From assembly GCF_001310955.1 (NCBI RefSeq), contig NZ_BAZX01000007.1:1-64000 (forward strand): DNA of 64,000 nt, written 5' to 3'. Positions 27,473 through 35,697 of the stretch are shown here, one piece after another. The stretch is from Marinifilum fragile JCM 15579. Its GTDB lineage: Bacteria; Bacteroidota; Bacteroidia; Bacteroidales; Marinifilaceae. A model generated the notes under the pieces. It was not told the origin of the DNA. It made no database searches and was given only the letters and a program-made list of their open reading frames with translations. Made by a program: the position numbers and the translations under genes. Within the stretch, counting starts at the first letter, position 1. The number at the start of each line of letters is the position of its first letter.

Positions 27473-28570
27473 TTAATCGTTGTATTCGGCAAAACCACCG
27501 CCAATAAGTTTGTTGCCAATGTAAAAAGCTACCGGTTGCCCAGGTGCCATAGCCCAAGCCGGGTTTTCCAAATCCACCAATAGTTCATTATCGTCCAAAA
27601 TTGTAATCTTTGAATAGCCATCAGGATTTAATCCAAGACCCCTTACCACTGTGGTAATATTGTTTTGCTTGATATCCTCGATATTATGGAAATAGTAGCC
27701 AGATATTTTAAGCTGTAGCTTATTTAAATCGGCTTTTTTCTCCAGAATTAAGGTGTTGTTCTTGGCATCAATTCGGCTGACCATTAAACCCGTTTTTTCT
27801 TCCAATTCAATACCTCGCTTTTGGCCTACGGTATAGTAAGGATAACCATCGTGTTTTCCCAATACTTTACCATTTATATCAACAGCCTTTCCTTTTCCGA
27901 TCTTCTCATTCAAATCAGGAATCATTTCTTGTAAAAAGTCACGATAGTCTTTTCGATCCATAAAGCAAACACCCATACTTTCCTTTTTCTTGGCCACCTC
28001 TTCGAAGCCGTAAGATTTTGCAATCTCCCGAACTTCAGGTTTTGTGTATTTTCCAAGAGGAGTTAGTGTTCTGGAGAGAATGTTTTGTTGAAGATTCCAA
28101 AGAAAGTAGGATTGATCTTTGGCAGGATCTTTTCCTTTATTGATGTAGAACAATCCGTTCTCATCCTCAATGGTAATGTAATGACCCGTTGCAATGTGAT
28201 CACAATTCAGTTCATCGGCTTTTTCGAGCAATAATTTCCATTTCAAATTCGGATTGCATTGTATGCAAGGACTAGGTGTACGACCAGCCAGGTACTCATC
28301 TAAAAAGAATTGGATGATTGTATCCCTAAATTCTTTTCGTGCATCGATAACATGATGTTCCATGCCAAGTTTATGGGCAAGTTTTTGAGCATCTACAATA
28401 AAGTCAGGATACTTGTCATTTTCATCATAAGAATGATTGTTGGAGTAAAACCAAAGTGACACTCCAATTACTTCATAGCCCTGATCTTGCAACATCATTG
28501 CAGTTACCGAAGAGTCTGTTCCTCCGCTCATTCCCAATATTACTTTTCCCTTGCTCACGTCCTGATTCAT
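27473..28570 (-). CDS. mnmA: tRNA-specific 2-thiouridylase MnmA
   Basis: A 365-residue MnmA, which thiolates U34 of the Lys, Glu and Gln tRNAs. Visible motifs are the PP-loop GMSGGTDSSVTAMML (the more usual form is SGGVDSS), the catalytic Cys in TPSPCIQCNPNLKW, the second Cys in SMGVCF, and GYPYYTVGQKRGIE in the central domain. Length is normal. A V-to-T change in the PP-loop is conservative. Confidence 0.93.
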   Translation of the reverse strand: MNQDVSKGKVILGMSGGTDSSVTAMMLQDQGYEVIGVSLWFYSNNHSYDENDKYPDFIVDAQKLAHKLGMEHHVIDARKEFRDTIIQFFLDEYLAGRTPSPCIQCNPNLKWKLLLEKADELNCDHIATGHYITIEDENGLFYINKGKDPAKDQSYFLWNLQQNILSRTLTPLGKYTKPEVREIAKSYGFEEVAKKKESMGVCFMDRKDYRDFLQEMIPDLNEKIGKGKAVDINGKVLGKHDGYPYYTVGQKRGIELEEKTGLMVSRIDAKNNTLILEKKADLNKLQLKISGYYFHNIEDIKQNNITTVVRGLGLNPDGYSKITILDDNELLVDLENPAWAMAPGQPVAFYIGNKLIGGGFAEYND

Positions 28571-28746
28571 CCTGTGTTGTTCTATTTACGAATGCAAACA
28601 TATTGCTTTCGCAGAAGATAAGCAAAGAGTCTTATCCCGAGATTTGTCCTGCTTATCGAAAAAATAGGCTTATTGTTCGGAATTTTTATAAATTCGGCAA
28701 CTTTAAGAAAACCAAGAATCAAAACTAAACTATAAAAACAGTAAAC

Positions 28747-30786
28747 ATGAAAAAACTAGCATGGGGAGCATTAGGCCTTGGAGCCGCTCTTGCTATTACA
28801 GTTGCATGTTCACAGCAAGCACAAAAAGGCATTGGTGTGATCAAAAAAGAGGACATGAACTTATCTGTTAAACCAGGTGAGGATTTCTTTGAATACGCTA
28901 ACGGAACCTGGATGAAAAATACTCCAATTCCTGCAGATAGAAGTCGTTATGGCGCTTTTGATATCCTTGGTGAAAAAGCCAACGAAGCAGTTCACACTTT
29001 GTTGGAAGAGGCAGCTAAAGCTGAAAATGTAGAAGAAGGAAGTAATCTGAAAAAGATTAAAGATTTCTATGCAACTGCAATGGATGTAAAGAAGATTGAC
29101 GAAGTTGGTATCAAGCCATTGTTGCCAGAATTCGAAAGAATTGCAAGCCTGCAGAATACTACAGACCTTCGCAAAGAATTGGTTCACCTGCACCAATTGG
29201 GAATTAGCGCTTTATTTGGAGCAGGTGTTGAGCAGGATATGAAAAATACTGAGGTAAACCGCATGTATTTGTCAGAAGATGGTCTTTCATTATCCGATCG
29301 CGATTACTATGTGGTAGATAACGAAACCAACCTGAACATTCGCGCTGAGTTTGTGAAGCACGTTGCCAAAATGTTCGAATTGATTGGCGAAGATGCTGAT
29401 GTTGCTGCAAAAAATGCGGAGAGAATCATGAAGTTTGAGACTCGCATGGCAGCTAAATTCAACACTCGTTTAGAAAACAGAAATTATCCAGCAATGTACA
29501 ACCCTAAGCCGGTTGAAACATTGATGAAAGAATATCCAAACTTCGATTGGGCAACATATTTCAAGGAAAGAGGCGCTGATATCAAAGAGTATGTAATTAC
29601 TATGCATCCAAGATACATGGCAGAATTGAACCAGATGTTGGTTGATGAGAAAATGGATGATATCAAATTGTACCTAAAATGGAAAGTTTTAGATGATGCA
29701 GCAGGTTCTGTTGGAACTGAATTGGAGAAGCAAAACTTTGCTTTTTACGGAACAACTTTAACCGGAGCTACAGAACAAAAGCCACGTTGGAGACGCATGT
29801 CGGATGCTACAGGTAGCGTATTGGGCGAAGCTGTTGGTCAATTGTACGTTGCAAAATATTTCCCACCTGAAGCCAAAGAGAGAATGGACAAGTTGGTAAA
29901 CAACTTGAAAATTGCTTTGCGCGGAAGAATTGAGAAATTGGATTGGATGAGCGATTCAACAAGAACACAAGCATTGGCTAAGTTAGATGCTTTTGGTGTG
30001 AAGATTGGTTATCCTGACAAATGGGAAGATTACTCAAAACTAGAAGTAGGTACTGATTCTTACATTCAAAACTTGTGGAGATCTGCTAAATTCTACGATG
30101 CTAAAAACATTGCAAAATTAGGTCAGCCTGTTGATACAGAAAAATGGGGTATGACTCCACAAACTGTAAATGCATACTACCACCCATTGTTGAACGAAGT
30201 GGTATTCCCAGCTGCAATTCTACAGCCTCCATTCTTCTATTTAGATGGTGACGATGCTGTAAACTACGGTGCAATTGGGGTTGTAATCGGTCACGAAATG
30301 ACTCACGGTTTCGATGATTCTGGTCGTAGATTCGACAAAGATGGTAACATGATAGACTGGTGGACAGCTGAAGATACAGAGAAGTTTAACGCTAGAGCAG
30401 AGAAGTTGGTTGAGCAATTCAACGGATTCTACGCATTCGAAGATCTTCATGTTGATGGTAAACTAACTCTTGGTGAAAATATTGCTGATTACGGTGGGTT
30501 AACTGTTGCTTTGGAAGCTTACAAAATGGCTTTAGATGGTGATCAGCCAGCAGATATAGAAGGTTTCACTAACATGCAGCGTTTCTTCCTGGCTTACTCA
30601 AAAGTTTGGAGAGGTAACACTCGCGATAAGTACCTAAGAAAATTAATTAAGGAAGATGTTCACTCACCAGGTAAATACCGTGTAAATGGTGGATTGTTCA
30701 ACATTCCTGAATTCTACGAAGCATTCGAAATTGCTGAAACAGATCCATTGTACCGCACCGAAGAACAACGTGCAGTAATCTGGTAA
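28747..30786 (+). CDS. M13 family zinc metallopeptidase (neprilysin/PepO-like), lipoprotein
   Basis: A 679-residue exported endopeptidase. The N-terminus is a lipoprotein signal (VACS). The gluzincin motif is VIGHEMTHGFDD, the third zinc ligand lies in ENIADYGGL, and NAYYHPLLNEVVFPAAILQP is the family substrate-binding stretch. Length equals the usual 660-700. Codon choice looks stronger than in neighbours, suggesting high expression. It acts in the periplasm or on the surface, degrading peptides. Confidence 0.95.
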   Translation: MKKLAWGALGLGAALAITVACSQQAQKGIGVIKKEDMNLSVKPGEDFFEYANGTWMKNTPIPADRSRYGAFDILGEKANEAVHTLLEEAAKAENVEEGSNLKKIKDFYATAMDVKKIDEVGIKPLLPEFERIASLQNTTDLRKELVHLHQLGISALFGAGVEQDMKNTEVNRMYLSEDGLSLSDRDYYVVDNETNLNIRAEFVKHVAKMFELIGEDADVAAKNAERIMKFETRMAAKFNTRLENRNYPAMYNPKPVETLMKEYPNFDWATYFKERGADIKEYVITMHPRYMAELNQMLVDEKMDDIKLYLKWKVLDDAAGSVGTELEKQNFAFYGTTLTGATEQKPRWRRMSDATGSVLGEAVGQLYVAKYFPPEAKERMDKLVNNLKIALRGRIEKLDWMSDSTRTQALAKLDAFGVKIGYPDKWEDYSKLEVGTDSYIQNLWRSAKFYDAKNIAKLGQPVDTEKWGMTPQTVNAYYHPLLNEVVFPAAILQPPFFYLDGDDAVNYGAIGVVIGHEMTHGFDDSGRRFDKDGNMIDWWTAEDTEKFNARAEKLVEQFNGFYAFEDLHVDGKLTLGENIADYGGLTVALEAYKMALDGDQPADIEGFTNMQRFFLAYSKVWRGNTRDKYLRKLIKEDVHSPGKYRVNGGLFNIPEFYEAFEIAETDPLYRTEEQRAVIW

Positions 30787-30812
30787 AAATACCTGTCAGC
30801 GTCTTAAAATAT

Positions 30813-30845
30813 AGCCATCTCCATTGTGGGGATGGCTTTTTTTTG
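30813..30845 (+). terminator. Rho-independent terminator after the M13 peptidase
   Basis: AGCCATCTCC pairs with GGGGATGGCT (10 bp, one G-U pair) and is followed by a run of T. Confidence 0.85.
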
Positions 30846-31072
30846 TGATTCATAAATTAGGTAAGGGGCTTTAGCCCTAAAATCTTCGTAGAAAAATAAA
30901 CATTGGAATTGCCAGAGGGGCATAGCCCTGGCATATAAAATCAATAATATATTTAAGAATCAGGTAATGATATTTTGATATCAGCACTACGTCCCTAATA
31001 TGTATATGGAACATTATATTCCTATGAAGAAAACAGGACTACGTCCCTTTATTCTCTGCTTTAGCTGGAAAT
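30846..31072. other. Repeat-derived intergenic region
   Basis: No gene. It holds a hairpin at 30911-30932 (GCCAG...CTGGC around GGGGCATAGCCC) and two copies of ACTACGTCCCT, at 30986-30996 and 31038-31048. These words look like remnants of dispersed elements. Confidence 0.5.
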
Positions 31073-31210
31073 CACCTCATCCCTCGGTCCCTTCTCCTTA
31101 AGGAGAAGGGAAGTTCTCCAGATCATCGCCGCGAGTGTATTTGTTATAATTCTCTACTAATTTAATTCGTAGATATTCCCTCTCCTTCAGGAGAGGGAAA
31201 GGGTGAGGTG
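31073..31210. repeat. MITE-like inverted element with nested palindromes
   Basis: The outer ends are CACCTCATCCCT (31073-31084) and AGGGTGAGGTG (31200-31210), near-complementary. Inside are a perfect 22-bp palindrome at 31089-31110 and a near-perfect 20-bp palindrome at 31178-31197, both CTCCTT/AAGGAG-type. Half copies occur at 32447-32473 and 37766-37797. There is no coding capacity. Confidence 0.65.
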
Positions 31211-31292
31211 TTTTCATGGTTGATGTAATTTTGCCACCCAAAACATAAGCTATATTAATCTTAAAGCTTAAATTGCAGAAAAAGGATTCAAA

Positions 31293-31402
31293 TTGGAAAT
31301 AATAAAAATCAAGCTACAGGTTAAATCCATAAAAGAAGATCGGGTTGAATGTTTTCTTTCTGATGAAAATGAAAACATTCGTTTGTTTTATGATCCGATA
31401 AG
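31293..31402 (+). pseudogene. Displaced 5' part of the RNase H gene
   Basis: Frame 0 reads a protein-like stretch (KIKLQVKSIKEDRVECFLSD, then ENIRLFYDPI) that should continue into the RNase H frame as KGEIKFEEESNLAATIHRL. The downstream frame has a TGA at 31391 and frame 0 stops at 31432. A one-base loss near 31400 would join them. There is no ATG upstream; the first plausible start is TTG at 31293. Confidence 0.5.
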
Positions 31403-31474
31403 GGAGAGATCAAATTTGAAGAGGAGTCGAATTTAGCGGCAACCATTCACAGGCTAAAATTTCAGTTCAAAAAG

Positions 31475-32071
31475 GTGGTGCGTTCTGCCATTAAAGGAAA
31501 TTTGCAACCCAATCAAACCATCAACTGCGTGTTTATAGAGGATTTTCGATTTTTAGAGGAGGCCGATTTCAATACCTACATCAGGGTTGACCGACGAAAA
31601 AGTGTGCTACAAATTACAACCAGTAAGACCGAAACCAAAGACATTCATAAAATCTATGCCGATGCATCGCACTCTACGGAATTCAATCAATCTGCCTATG
31701 GCGGATTTACCGAAGATCCATATGGTACACAGCAGATCTACTCCCGATTGATTGAAGGAGGAAGTAGCAATATGATGGAGCTGCTTGCCGTAACGGATGG
31801 CTTACAGCGCTTAAAATCGGTCGAGAAAATACAGATTAATACCGATAGCCGTTTTGTAATTCGAGGATTGGTACAATGGGTGCATTTTTGGCAACACAAC
31901 CATTGGCAAACCGCCTTTGGTCGCGATGTTCAATTTGCAAAACACTGGAAAGAGGTGAATGAACTTTGCAAAGGAAAACTGATGGAATTCAACTGGATAA
32001 AAGGACATTCGGGAAACGAAAAGCAAGATTTCTGTCACCGCCTGGCACGAAAGACAATGAACAATGAATAA
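31475..32071 (+). CDS. RNase H family protein with N-terminal extension
   Basis: A 198-residue product from the first usable start in this frame (GTG 31475), probably a fragment of a longer protein (see 31293-31402). The C-terminal half is an RNase HI fold: KIYADASHSTEFNQSAYGGF (first catalytic Asp), NMMELLAVTDGLQRL (Glu), INTDSRFVIRGL (Asp) and WIKGHSGNEKQDFCHRLA (His and last acidic position). It should cut RNA in RNA-DNA hybrids. The extension is specific to Bacteroidota-type homologs as far as I recall. It lies about 1.4 kb from the 41-bp array. Confidence 0.72.
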   Translation: MVRSAIKGNLQPNQTINCVFIEDFRFLEEADFNTYIRVDRRKSVLQITTSKTETKDIHKIYADASHSTEFNQSAYGGFTEDPYGTQQIYSRLIEGGSSNMMELLAVTDGLQRLKSVEKIQINTDSRFVIRGLVQWVHFWQHNHWQTAFGRDVQFAKHWKEVNELCKGKLMEFNWIKGHSGNEKQDFCHRLARKTMNNE

Positions 32072-32265
32072 TTAGCAATTAACAATTAACAATGAGTAAT
32101 GATAATGAATAATGGGGATTGCTTGGGTTAAAGCTCAAGTCTAGGGATTCTGCACACAGCATTTCCACATGCCTTCTACTTTAGATGGTTGTTATCTTTA
32201 AACACAATTATCATTTTAATAAAATGTATAGAGAATTAGATGAACAATCCCTTAATTTCCAAATT
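32072..32265. other. AT-rich intergenic region, no gene
   Basis: Just after the RNase H stop there is a run of AATGA/ACAATTAAC-like words (32055-32110). Nothing else is recognised before the repeat at 32266. Confidence 0.4.
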
Positions 32266-32368
32266 CTCCCATTTTAGGGGAGATGGCGATAGCCAGAGGG
32301 GTGCTTTTGCTTTATTTTTTATTACTTCACCCTTTTGCCTGTAGGCATTTTCCCTTTTAAGGGAAAAA
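32266..32368. repeat. Dispersed inverted element, GATGGCnAnAGCCAGA family, copy 1
   Basis: GATGGCGATAGCCAGAGGGG near the left side and a CACCCTTTTGCCTGTAGGCA block plus TTCCCTTTTAAGGGAA palindrome at the right make an imperfect inverted repeat of about 100 bp. The second copy is at 39911-40007. No coding capacity. Confidence 0.6.
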
Positions 32369-32446
32369 CTCTACTTGATAATACTACTCAAAAATCATCT
32401 GATACTAATTAGTATTGCTATTTCATATTTGTGCATAAAGATTAAC

Positions 32447-32473
32447 TCCTTCAGGAGAGGGGTAGGATGAGGT
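32447..32473. repeat. Half copy of the CTCCTT/AGGAG element
   Basis: CTCCTTCAGGAGAGG followed by GGATGAGG, matching the right half of the element at 31073-31210. Confidence 0.5.
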
Positions 32474-32542
32474 AAGAACGCAAAAAAGGGCAACACCAGA
32501 GTGTGCCCCATGCATTAGTCCTTAAAATTTATAAAAATGGAA

Positions 32543-33289
32543 TTAATCTTCGGTGGTTTCATCCTCAATGCCACCATTGGCATTTCGGGTTTTACGAGCA
32601 CGCGCTTTAGCGTTTACCTCTTCAATTCTTCGCTCGATGGCATCCAATAAAGCACCATACTTATCGGGCTGCACCATATTCCAGTTGTTCAAATGCGGCA
32701 ACAACTTTTCGTTAATGATGTTGCGAAGAATGTTCTTCTGACTCGATGGAGCAATCACTTCCTCAATTTGCGACTCCTGAGCGTTCAGCTCCTCGTAGCA
32801 AAGCTCAACATTTTTTAAGGATGCCTTTGCTTTTGCAAGACAATCACTTACGCCAATCATTTTATCAATCTTGGCCTTCATAACAGGCTCTTCAAGTTTT
32901 GAGAACAGGATATTGGCATTGGTAAACTGCCCTTCGAAACTTAAGTTGTGAAGCTGGCGATTGTACTTGCCCATTAAATCCCAAATTTCGTTGGCATCAT
33001 TGGCAATTTCTTCACTGGTCATGTTTCGGTTGGCAATAATAAAGCCTTTCAAACAAGTAAAGTCATTGTCGAAAATATCGTCCAATTCCTTTAATTCCTT
33101 GCTAACAGAACCTCTTTTATTGTACTTGATACTGTTTTCCAATACCGAACGTTCTTGCTTCTCTTCAGCAATAATTTGGGTAAAAATAGGATCTTCACTG
33201 GTATCAATTTTTACACTTTCTGTTTCAATGGTTTTGCCGATACTATTGACCTCATCACCATTGCAGTAAAAATAAATGCTTGTTGACAT
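32543..33289 (-). CDS. Hypothetical helical protein, DUF6261-like
   Basis: A 248-residue, charged, mostly helical protein without signal peptide or membrane segment. Features are LKELDDIFDNDFTCLKGFI, a second helical half with several KAKAS/EELNAQ stretches, and an acidic tail after an R/A/K-rich patch (NAKARARKTRN). Spacing and composition resemble DUF6261-type proteins of Bacteroidota, which have no known function; this assignment is weak. Its start lies about 200 bases from the 41-bp palindrome array, which sits in its upstream region. Confidence 0.65.
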   Translation of the reverse strand: MSTSIYFYCNGDEVNSIGKTIETESVKIDTSEDPIFTQIIAEEKQERSVLENSIKYNKRGSVSKELKELDDIFDNDFTCLKGFIIANRNMTSEEIANDANEIWDLMGKYNRQLHNLSFEGQFTNANILFSKLEEPVMKAKIDKMIGVSDCLAKAKASLKNVELCYEELNAQESQIEEVIAPSSQKNILRNIINEKLLPHLNNWNMVQPDKYGALLDAIERRIEEVNAKARARKTRNANGGIEDETTED

Positions 33290-33484
33290 TTTGTTTTAGT
33301 TTTTTGTGTTAAGGGCTAAAAGCAATCAAAATTTAAGAAATATAATTTAGGAAGTAATGTTAATAACTGTTAAAAATGTATGATAAGTGAAATAAAGTAA
33401 GAATGTCTTGGTTGATTAAACCAATTATTATAACTTCATTAGTTTTTGTCGCATTTTTAAGATAAATATTGATGTGGTGATTGT
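33290..33484. other. Intergenic region leading into the palindrome array
   Basis: AT-rich and without a credible gene. TTTGTCGCATTT at 33445-33456 may be one more decayed array unit, one base out of register. Confidence 0.4.
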
Positions 33485-33947
33485 TTTGCGCTACAGATAC
33501 CGTCATTGCTGATCTTAGACTTCTTTTTGTGGCAAATGATTCATTCAGATGGATGGGAAGCAAAATTTTGCACAAAATTTCCCTTTCCGATGAATTTTGA
33601 GTGTTCTTTTGTACAAAATAATACGATTGGATGCTTGAGAGAGGCAATTTTTTACAAAATAGTCGTCTTTAATAATCTTGACCTGAAATTTTGTACAAAA
33701 TCGTTACGTCTATTGATATTCAATACGAATTTTCTACAAAATCAGCGTAAAAATAGATCTAAACGACCAGGTTTGTACAAAATTTAGACGATTAACGATC
33801 CTGAACGATAAATTTGTACAAAATTCCAAATTTTAACGATTAAAACGCCCAGATTTGTACAAAATAGACACCCATATCGATCTTTAAGCTTCTATTTGCA
33901 CAAAATAAAGGCCACAACTCATTTGCTCATTATTTTGTGTGCAAACT
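33485..33947. repeat. Strict 41-bp-period array of short palindromes with unrelated 29-nt spacers
   Basis: Nine units share TTTGTACAAAAT (variants TTTGCACAAAAT, TTTTTACAAAAT, TTTCTACAAAAT). Their ACAAAAT starts are at 33572, 33613, 33654, 33695, 33736, 33777, 33818, 33859 and 33900: eight intervals of exactly 41. Between motifs lie 29-nt stretches that do not resemble each other. Decayed motifs continue in exact register at 33485 (7 of 12 matches), 33526 (9 of 12) and 33936 (9 of 12). The core TTTGTACAAA is a perfect palindrome. 41 is not a multiple of 3, so this is not a repeat protein. No cas gene, tRNA or transposase abuts it. CRISPR-like geometry, phased operator array or nucleoprotein site are the options. 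Confidence 0.93.
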
Positions 33948-34198
33948 ACATTCAATTCATCTTTTTACTGAGTTTTATATTGGAATATGTTGATATTGGT
34001 GTTGCTTGAAATGTTGGTGAGATATGTTAATATATAAATTTTGATTTGTACTGATATGTTTTTTGGAAATAATGAGGGTGTTGGTTGGGGATTTTGTAGA
34101 TTTGGAGTTTTAGATGAAAGATTGGATTGTTCTTTAATATAGTAAGGTAAACCAAACTTTTATTAGTGAAATAAAACAATTGGTTGGGTTATCCCAAC
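33948..34198. other. Intergenic region right of the array
   Basis: AT- and GTT-rich sequence without a gene. A hairpin-like TTGGG-TTAT-CCCAA occurs at 34184-34197, next to the inverted repeat arm at 34199. Confidence 0.4.
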
Positions 34199-34212
34199 GT
34201 TATGGGCAAGCA
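34199..34212. repeat. Left arm of inverted repeat around an orphan ORF
   Basis: GTTATGGGCAAGCA. Its reverse complement, with one mismatch, is found at 34661-34674 (TGCTAGCCCATAAC). The two arms bracket exactly one small gene. Confidence 0.6.
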
Positions 34213-34267
34213 TACTACATAACCCAGATTAATGATCGATGATATTAAAGTTAATAGACGAAAGTAA

Positions 34268-34660
34268 ATGTTGACATTGGATAAATTGAGCGAATTAAAA
34301 CAATACAAAAAATTCATACTAATTGTTACAGTTTTTGGCGCAATAATTTTCGCTATAATATTAATACAAGGTTCGATAGAAAGAAAAGAATTTAGATCTT
34401 CCTATGATGAGCTAATATCCAAAGAAAAATCTGGCATAGTGAAGTTAATATCCACTAATCGTGGAGGAAATACTATTATATTGGATAAACTAATTGATAA
34501 TAGAATCTGCTTCTTAAATTTCACCGTTGAAACACGTGAAGAGTGGGATATTCATCAATTTATTAGCCAAGGAGATTCAGTTTACAAAGCAAAAAATTCT
34601 ATGGAATTAATTGTGATAAACAGAAATACAAAAATTAAAACCAGTTTAAAAATTGAATAA
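34268..34660 (+). CDS. Orphan small membrane-anchored protein
   Basis: A 130-residue protein with one N-terminal transmembrane helix (about residues 16-35, FILIVTVFGAIIFAIILIQG) and a soluble domain predicted to be mostly strand. I recognise no family. It is bracketed by a 14-bp inverted repeat whose right arm begins immediately after the stop codon, a layout resembling a mobile gene cassette. Base composition is more AT-rich than the surrounding core genes. Confidence 0.6.
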   Translation: MLTLDKLSELKQYKKFILIVTVFGAIIFAIILIQGSIERKEFRSSYDELISKEKSGIVKLISTNRGGNTIILDKLIDNRICFLNFTVETREEWDIHQFISQGDSVYKAKNSMELIVINRNTKIKTSLKIE

Positions 34661-34674
34661 TGCTAGCCCATAAC
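34661..34674. repeat. Right arm of inverted repeat around an orphan ORF
   Basis: TGCTAGCCCATAAC begins one base after the ORF stop codon and pairs with 34199-34212 (13 of 14). Confidence 0.6.
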
Positions 34675-34766
34675 AAAAGTTAAAATTAAAGGGCGGTGAC
34701 GCTCAACTAGATAATGTAACAAAAACAATAAACGGTAGCGGCTTTGATATGGCAACATGAATAAAT

Positions 34767-34847
34767 CCCCTCGCTAGCGCAGATTTGTAATCTGTGCTAA
34801 GTATGTAAATAAACTATTAGCAAGGATTATAAATCTACATCGGCATT
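34767..34847. repeat. REP element left of the RAYT transposase
   Basis: An 81-bp copy starting CCCCTCGCT. It holds a hairpin AGCGCAGATT-TGT-AATCTGTGCT (34776-34798) and a second, weaker inverted motif (AAGGATTATAAATCT) near its end. It is nearly identical to 35533-35614 on the other side of the transposase gene. Confidence 0.75.
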
Positions 34848-34949
34848 GTGCAAAATAAGCCAGTATTTGAATTAATTTATTAGTCTTATGCACAAACGTT
34901 TGACTATTACAGTTGGGCTTTTGCATATTTATATTTCAAACTAATATCT

Positions 34950-35480
34950 ATGAGTCGTAAGTATAAGTTCTATAATCCAGAAGGTGTTTATTTTATAAGC
35001 TTTGCAGTTCAAGGCTGGGTTGATGTGTTTACACGTAATTGTTATAAAGATATTCTTATTAAGAATCTGGATTATTGTCAGAAAAATAAAGGATTGGAAC
35101 TATTTGCTTGGTGTATAATGACCAATCATGTTCATTTGATAGCACGTGCCAAAGGAGATTTTTTATTATCAGATATCTTAAGAGATTTTAAAAAGTTTAC
35201 TTCAAAAGCAATTATTGAGGCAATTAAAGCTAATAATCAGGAAAGCAGAAAAGAGTGGCTGCTTCAAAAGTTTGCAACAGAAAAAGGTAATCGGTTTTGG
35301 AGAGCTGATAACAAACCAATAGAATTATGGAGTAATAAGGTTATTGATCAAAAACTGAACTATCTACATAATAATCCGGTTGAGGAAGGGCTTGTATTTA
35401 GAGCTGAGGATTATGTGTATAGTAGTGCCGTTGATTATAGTGGTGAGAAGGGTTTGTTGGATATTTTGGTTATAAAATGA
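34950..35480 (+). CDS. REP-associated tyrosine transposase (RAYT, Y1/IS200-like)
   Basis: A 176-residue single-copy-type transposase of the Y1 superfamily. It shows YFISFAVQGWVDVFTR near the N-terminus, the HUH metal motif MTNHVHLIA, and the C-terminal LNYLHNNPVEEGLV with VYSSAVDY, where the catalytic tyrosine lies in the helix region before the end. RAYTs nick and rejoin REP hairpins and are domesticated rather than self-spreading. It is flanked by 81/82-bp REP copies and further REP hairpins occur to 37717, which fits the assignment. RAYTs are usually stably inherited. Confidence 0.9.
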   Translation: MSRKYKFYNPEGVYFISFAVQGWVDVFTRNCYKDILIKNLDYCQKNKGLELFAWCIMTNHVHLIARAKGDFLLSDILRDFKKFTSKAIIEAIKANNQESRKEWLLQKFATEKGNRFWRADNKPIELWSNKVIDQKLNYLHNNPVEEGLVFRAEDYVYSSAVDYSGEKGLLDILVIK

Positions 35481-35490
35481 TGGGCACGGA

Positions 35491-35614
35491 TTGCAAATCC
35501 GCTCCAGCGAGGGGCAGCTTCACGAATCCTTGCCCCTCGCTAGCGCAGATTTGTAATCTGTGCTAAGTATGTAATTAAACTATTAGCCAAGGATTATAAA
35601 TCTGTATCGGCATT
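35491..35614. repeat. REP pair (BIME-like) right of the RAYT transposase
   Basis: An inverted REP hairpin (GGATT-GCA-AATCC, 35489-35501 region) is followed by AGCGAGGGGCA (35506-35516), which pairs perfectly with TGCCCCTCGCT (35531-35541). Then comes the 82-bp direct copy 35533-35614 of the left element, with one inserted base and a few changes. This opposed arrangement is typical of BIMEs mobilised by RAYTs. Confidence 0.75.
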
Positions 35615-35697
35615 AATCATTTTGATATACAATTGGTATTACATAAACGGCAATAAAGAAGCAATAAAATGAGTTAGTATTCTAAAATTAAGGAGTT

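Noticed and set aside
33360-33787. Two short open frames across the array (minus 33360-33647, plus 33506-33787)
   Set aside because: They run through the palindromes, 41 is not a multiple of three, and the products are rich in repeated FCTK/FYK-like pieces from the motif. They are chance openings.
33485-33947. Calling the 41-bp array a classical CRISPR
   Set aside because: Repeats are 12 nt, below the usual 23 or more, they are perfect short palindromes, and there are no cas genes, leader or adaptation genes in the window. It is therefore described as a repeat array only.
34199-34674. Integron gene cassette with attC
   Set aside because: The arms do not fit the RYYYAAC/GTTRRRY boxes properly, and no integrase or second cassette is in the window.
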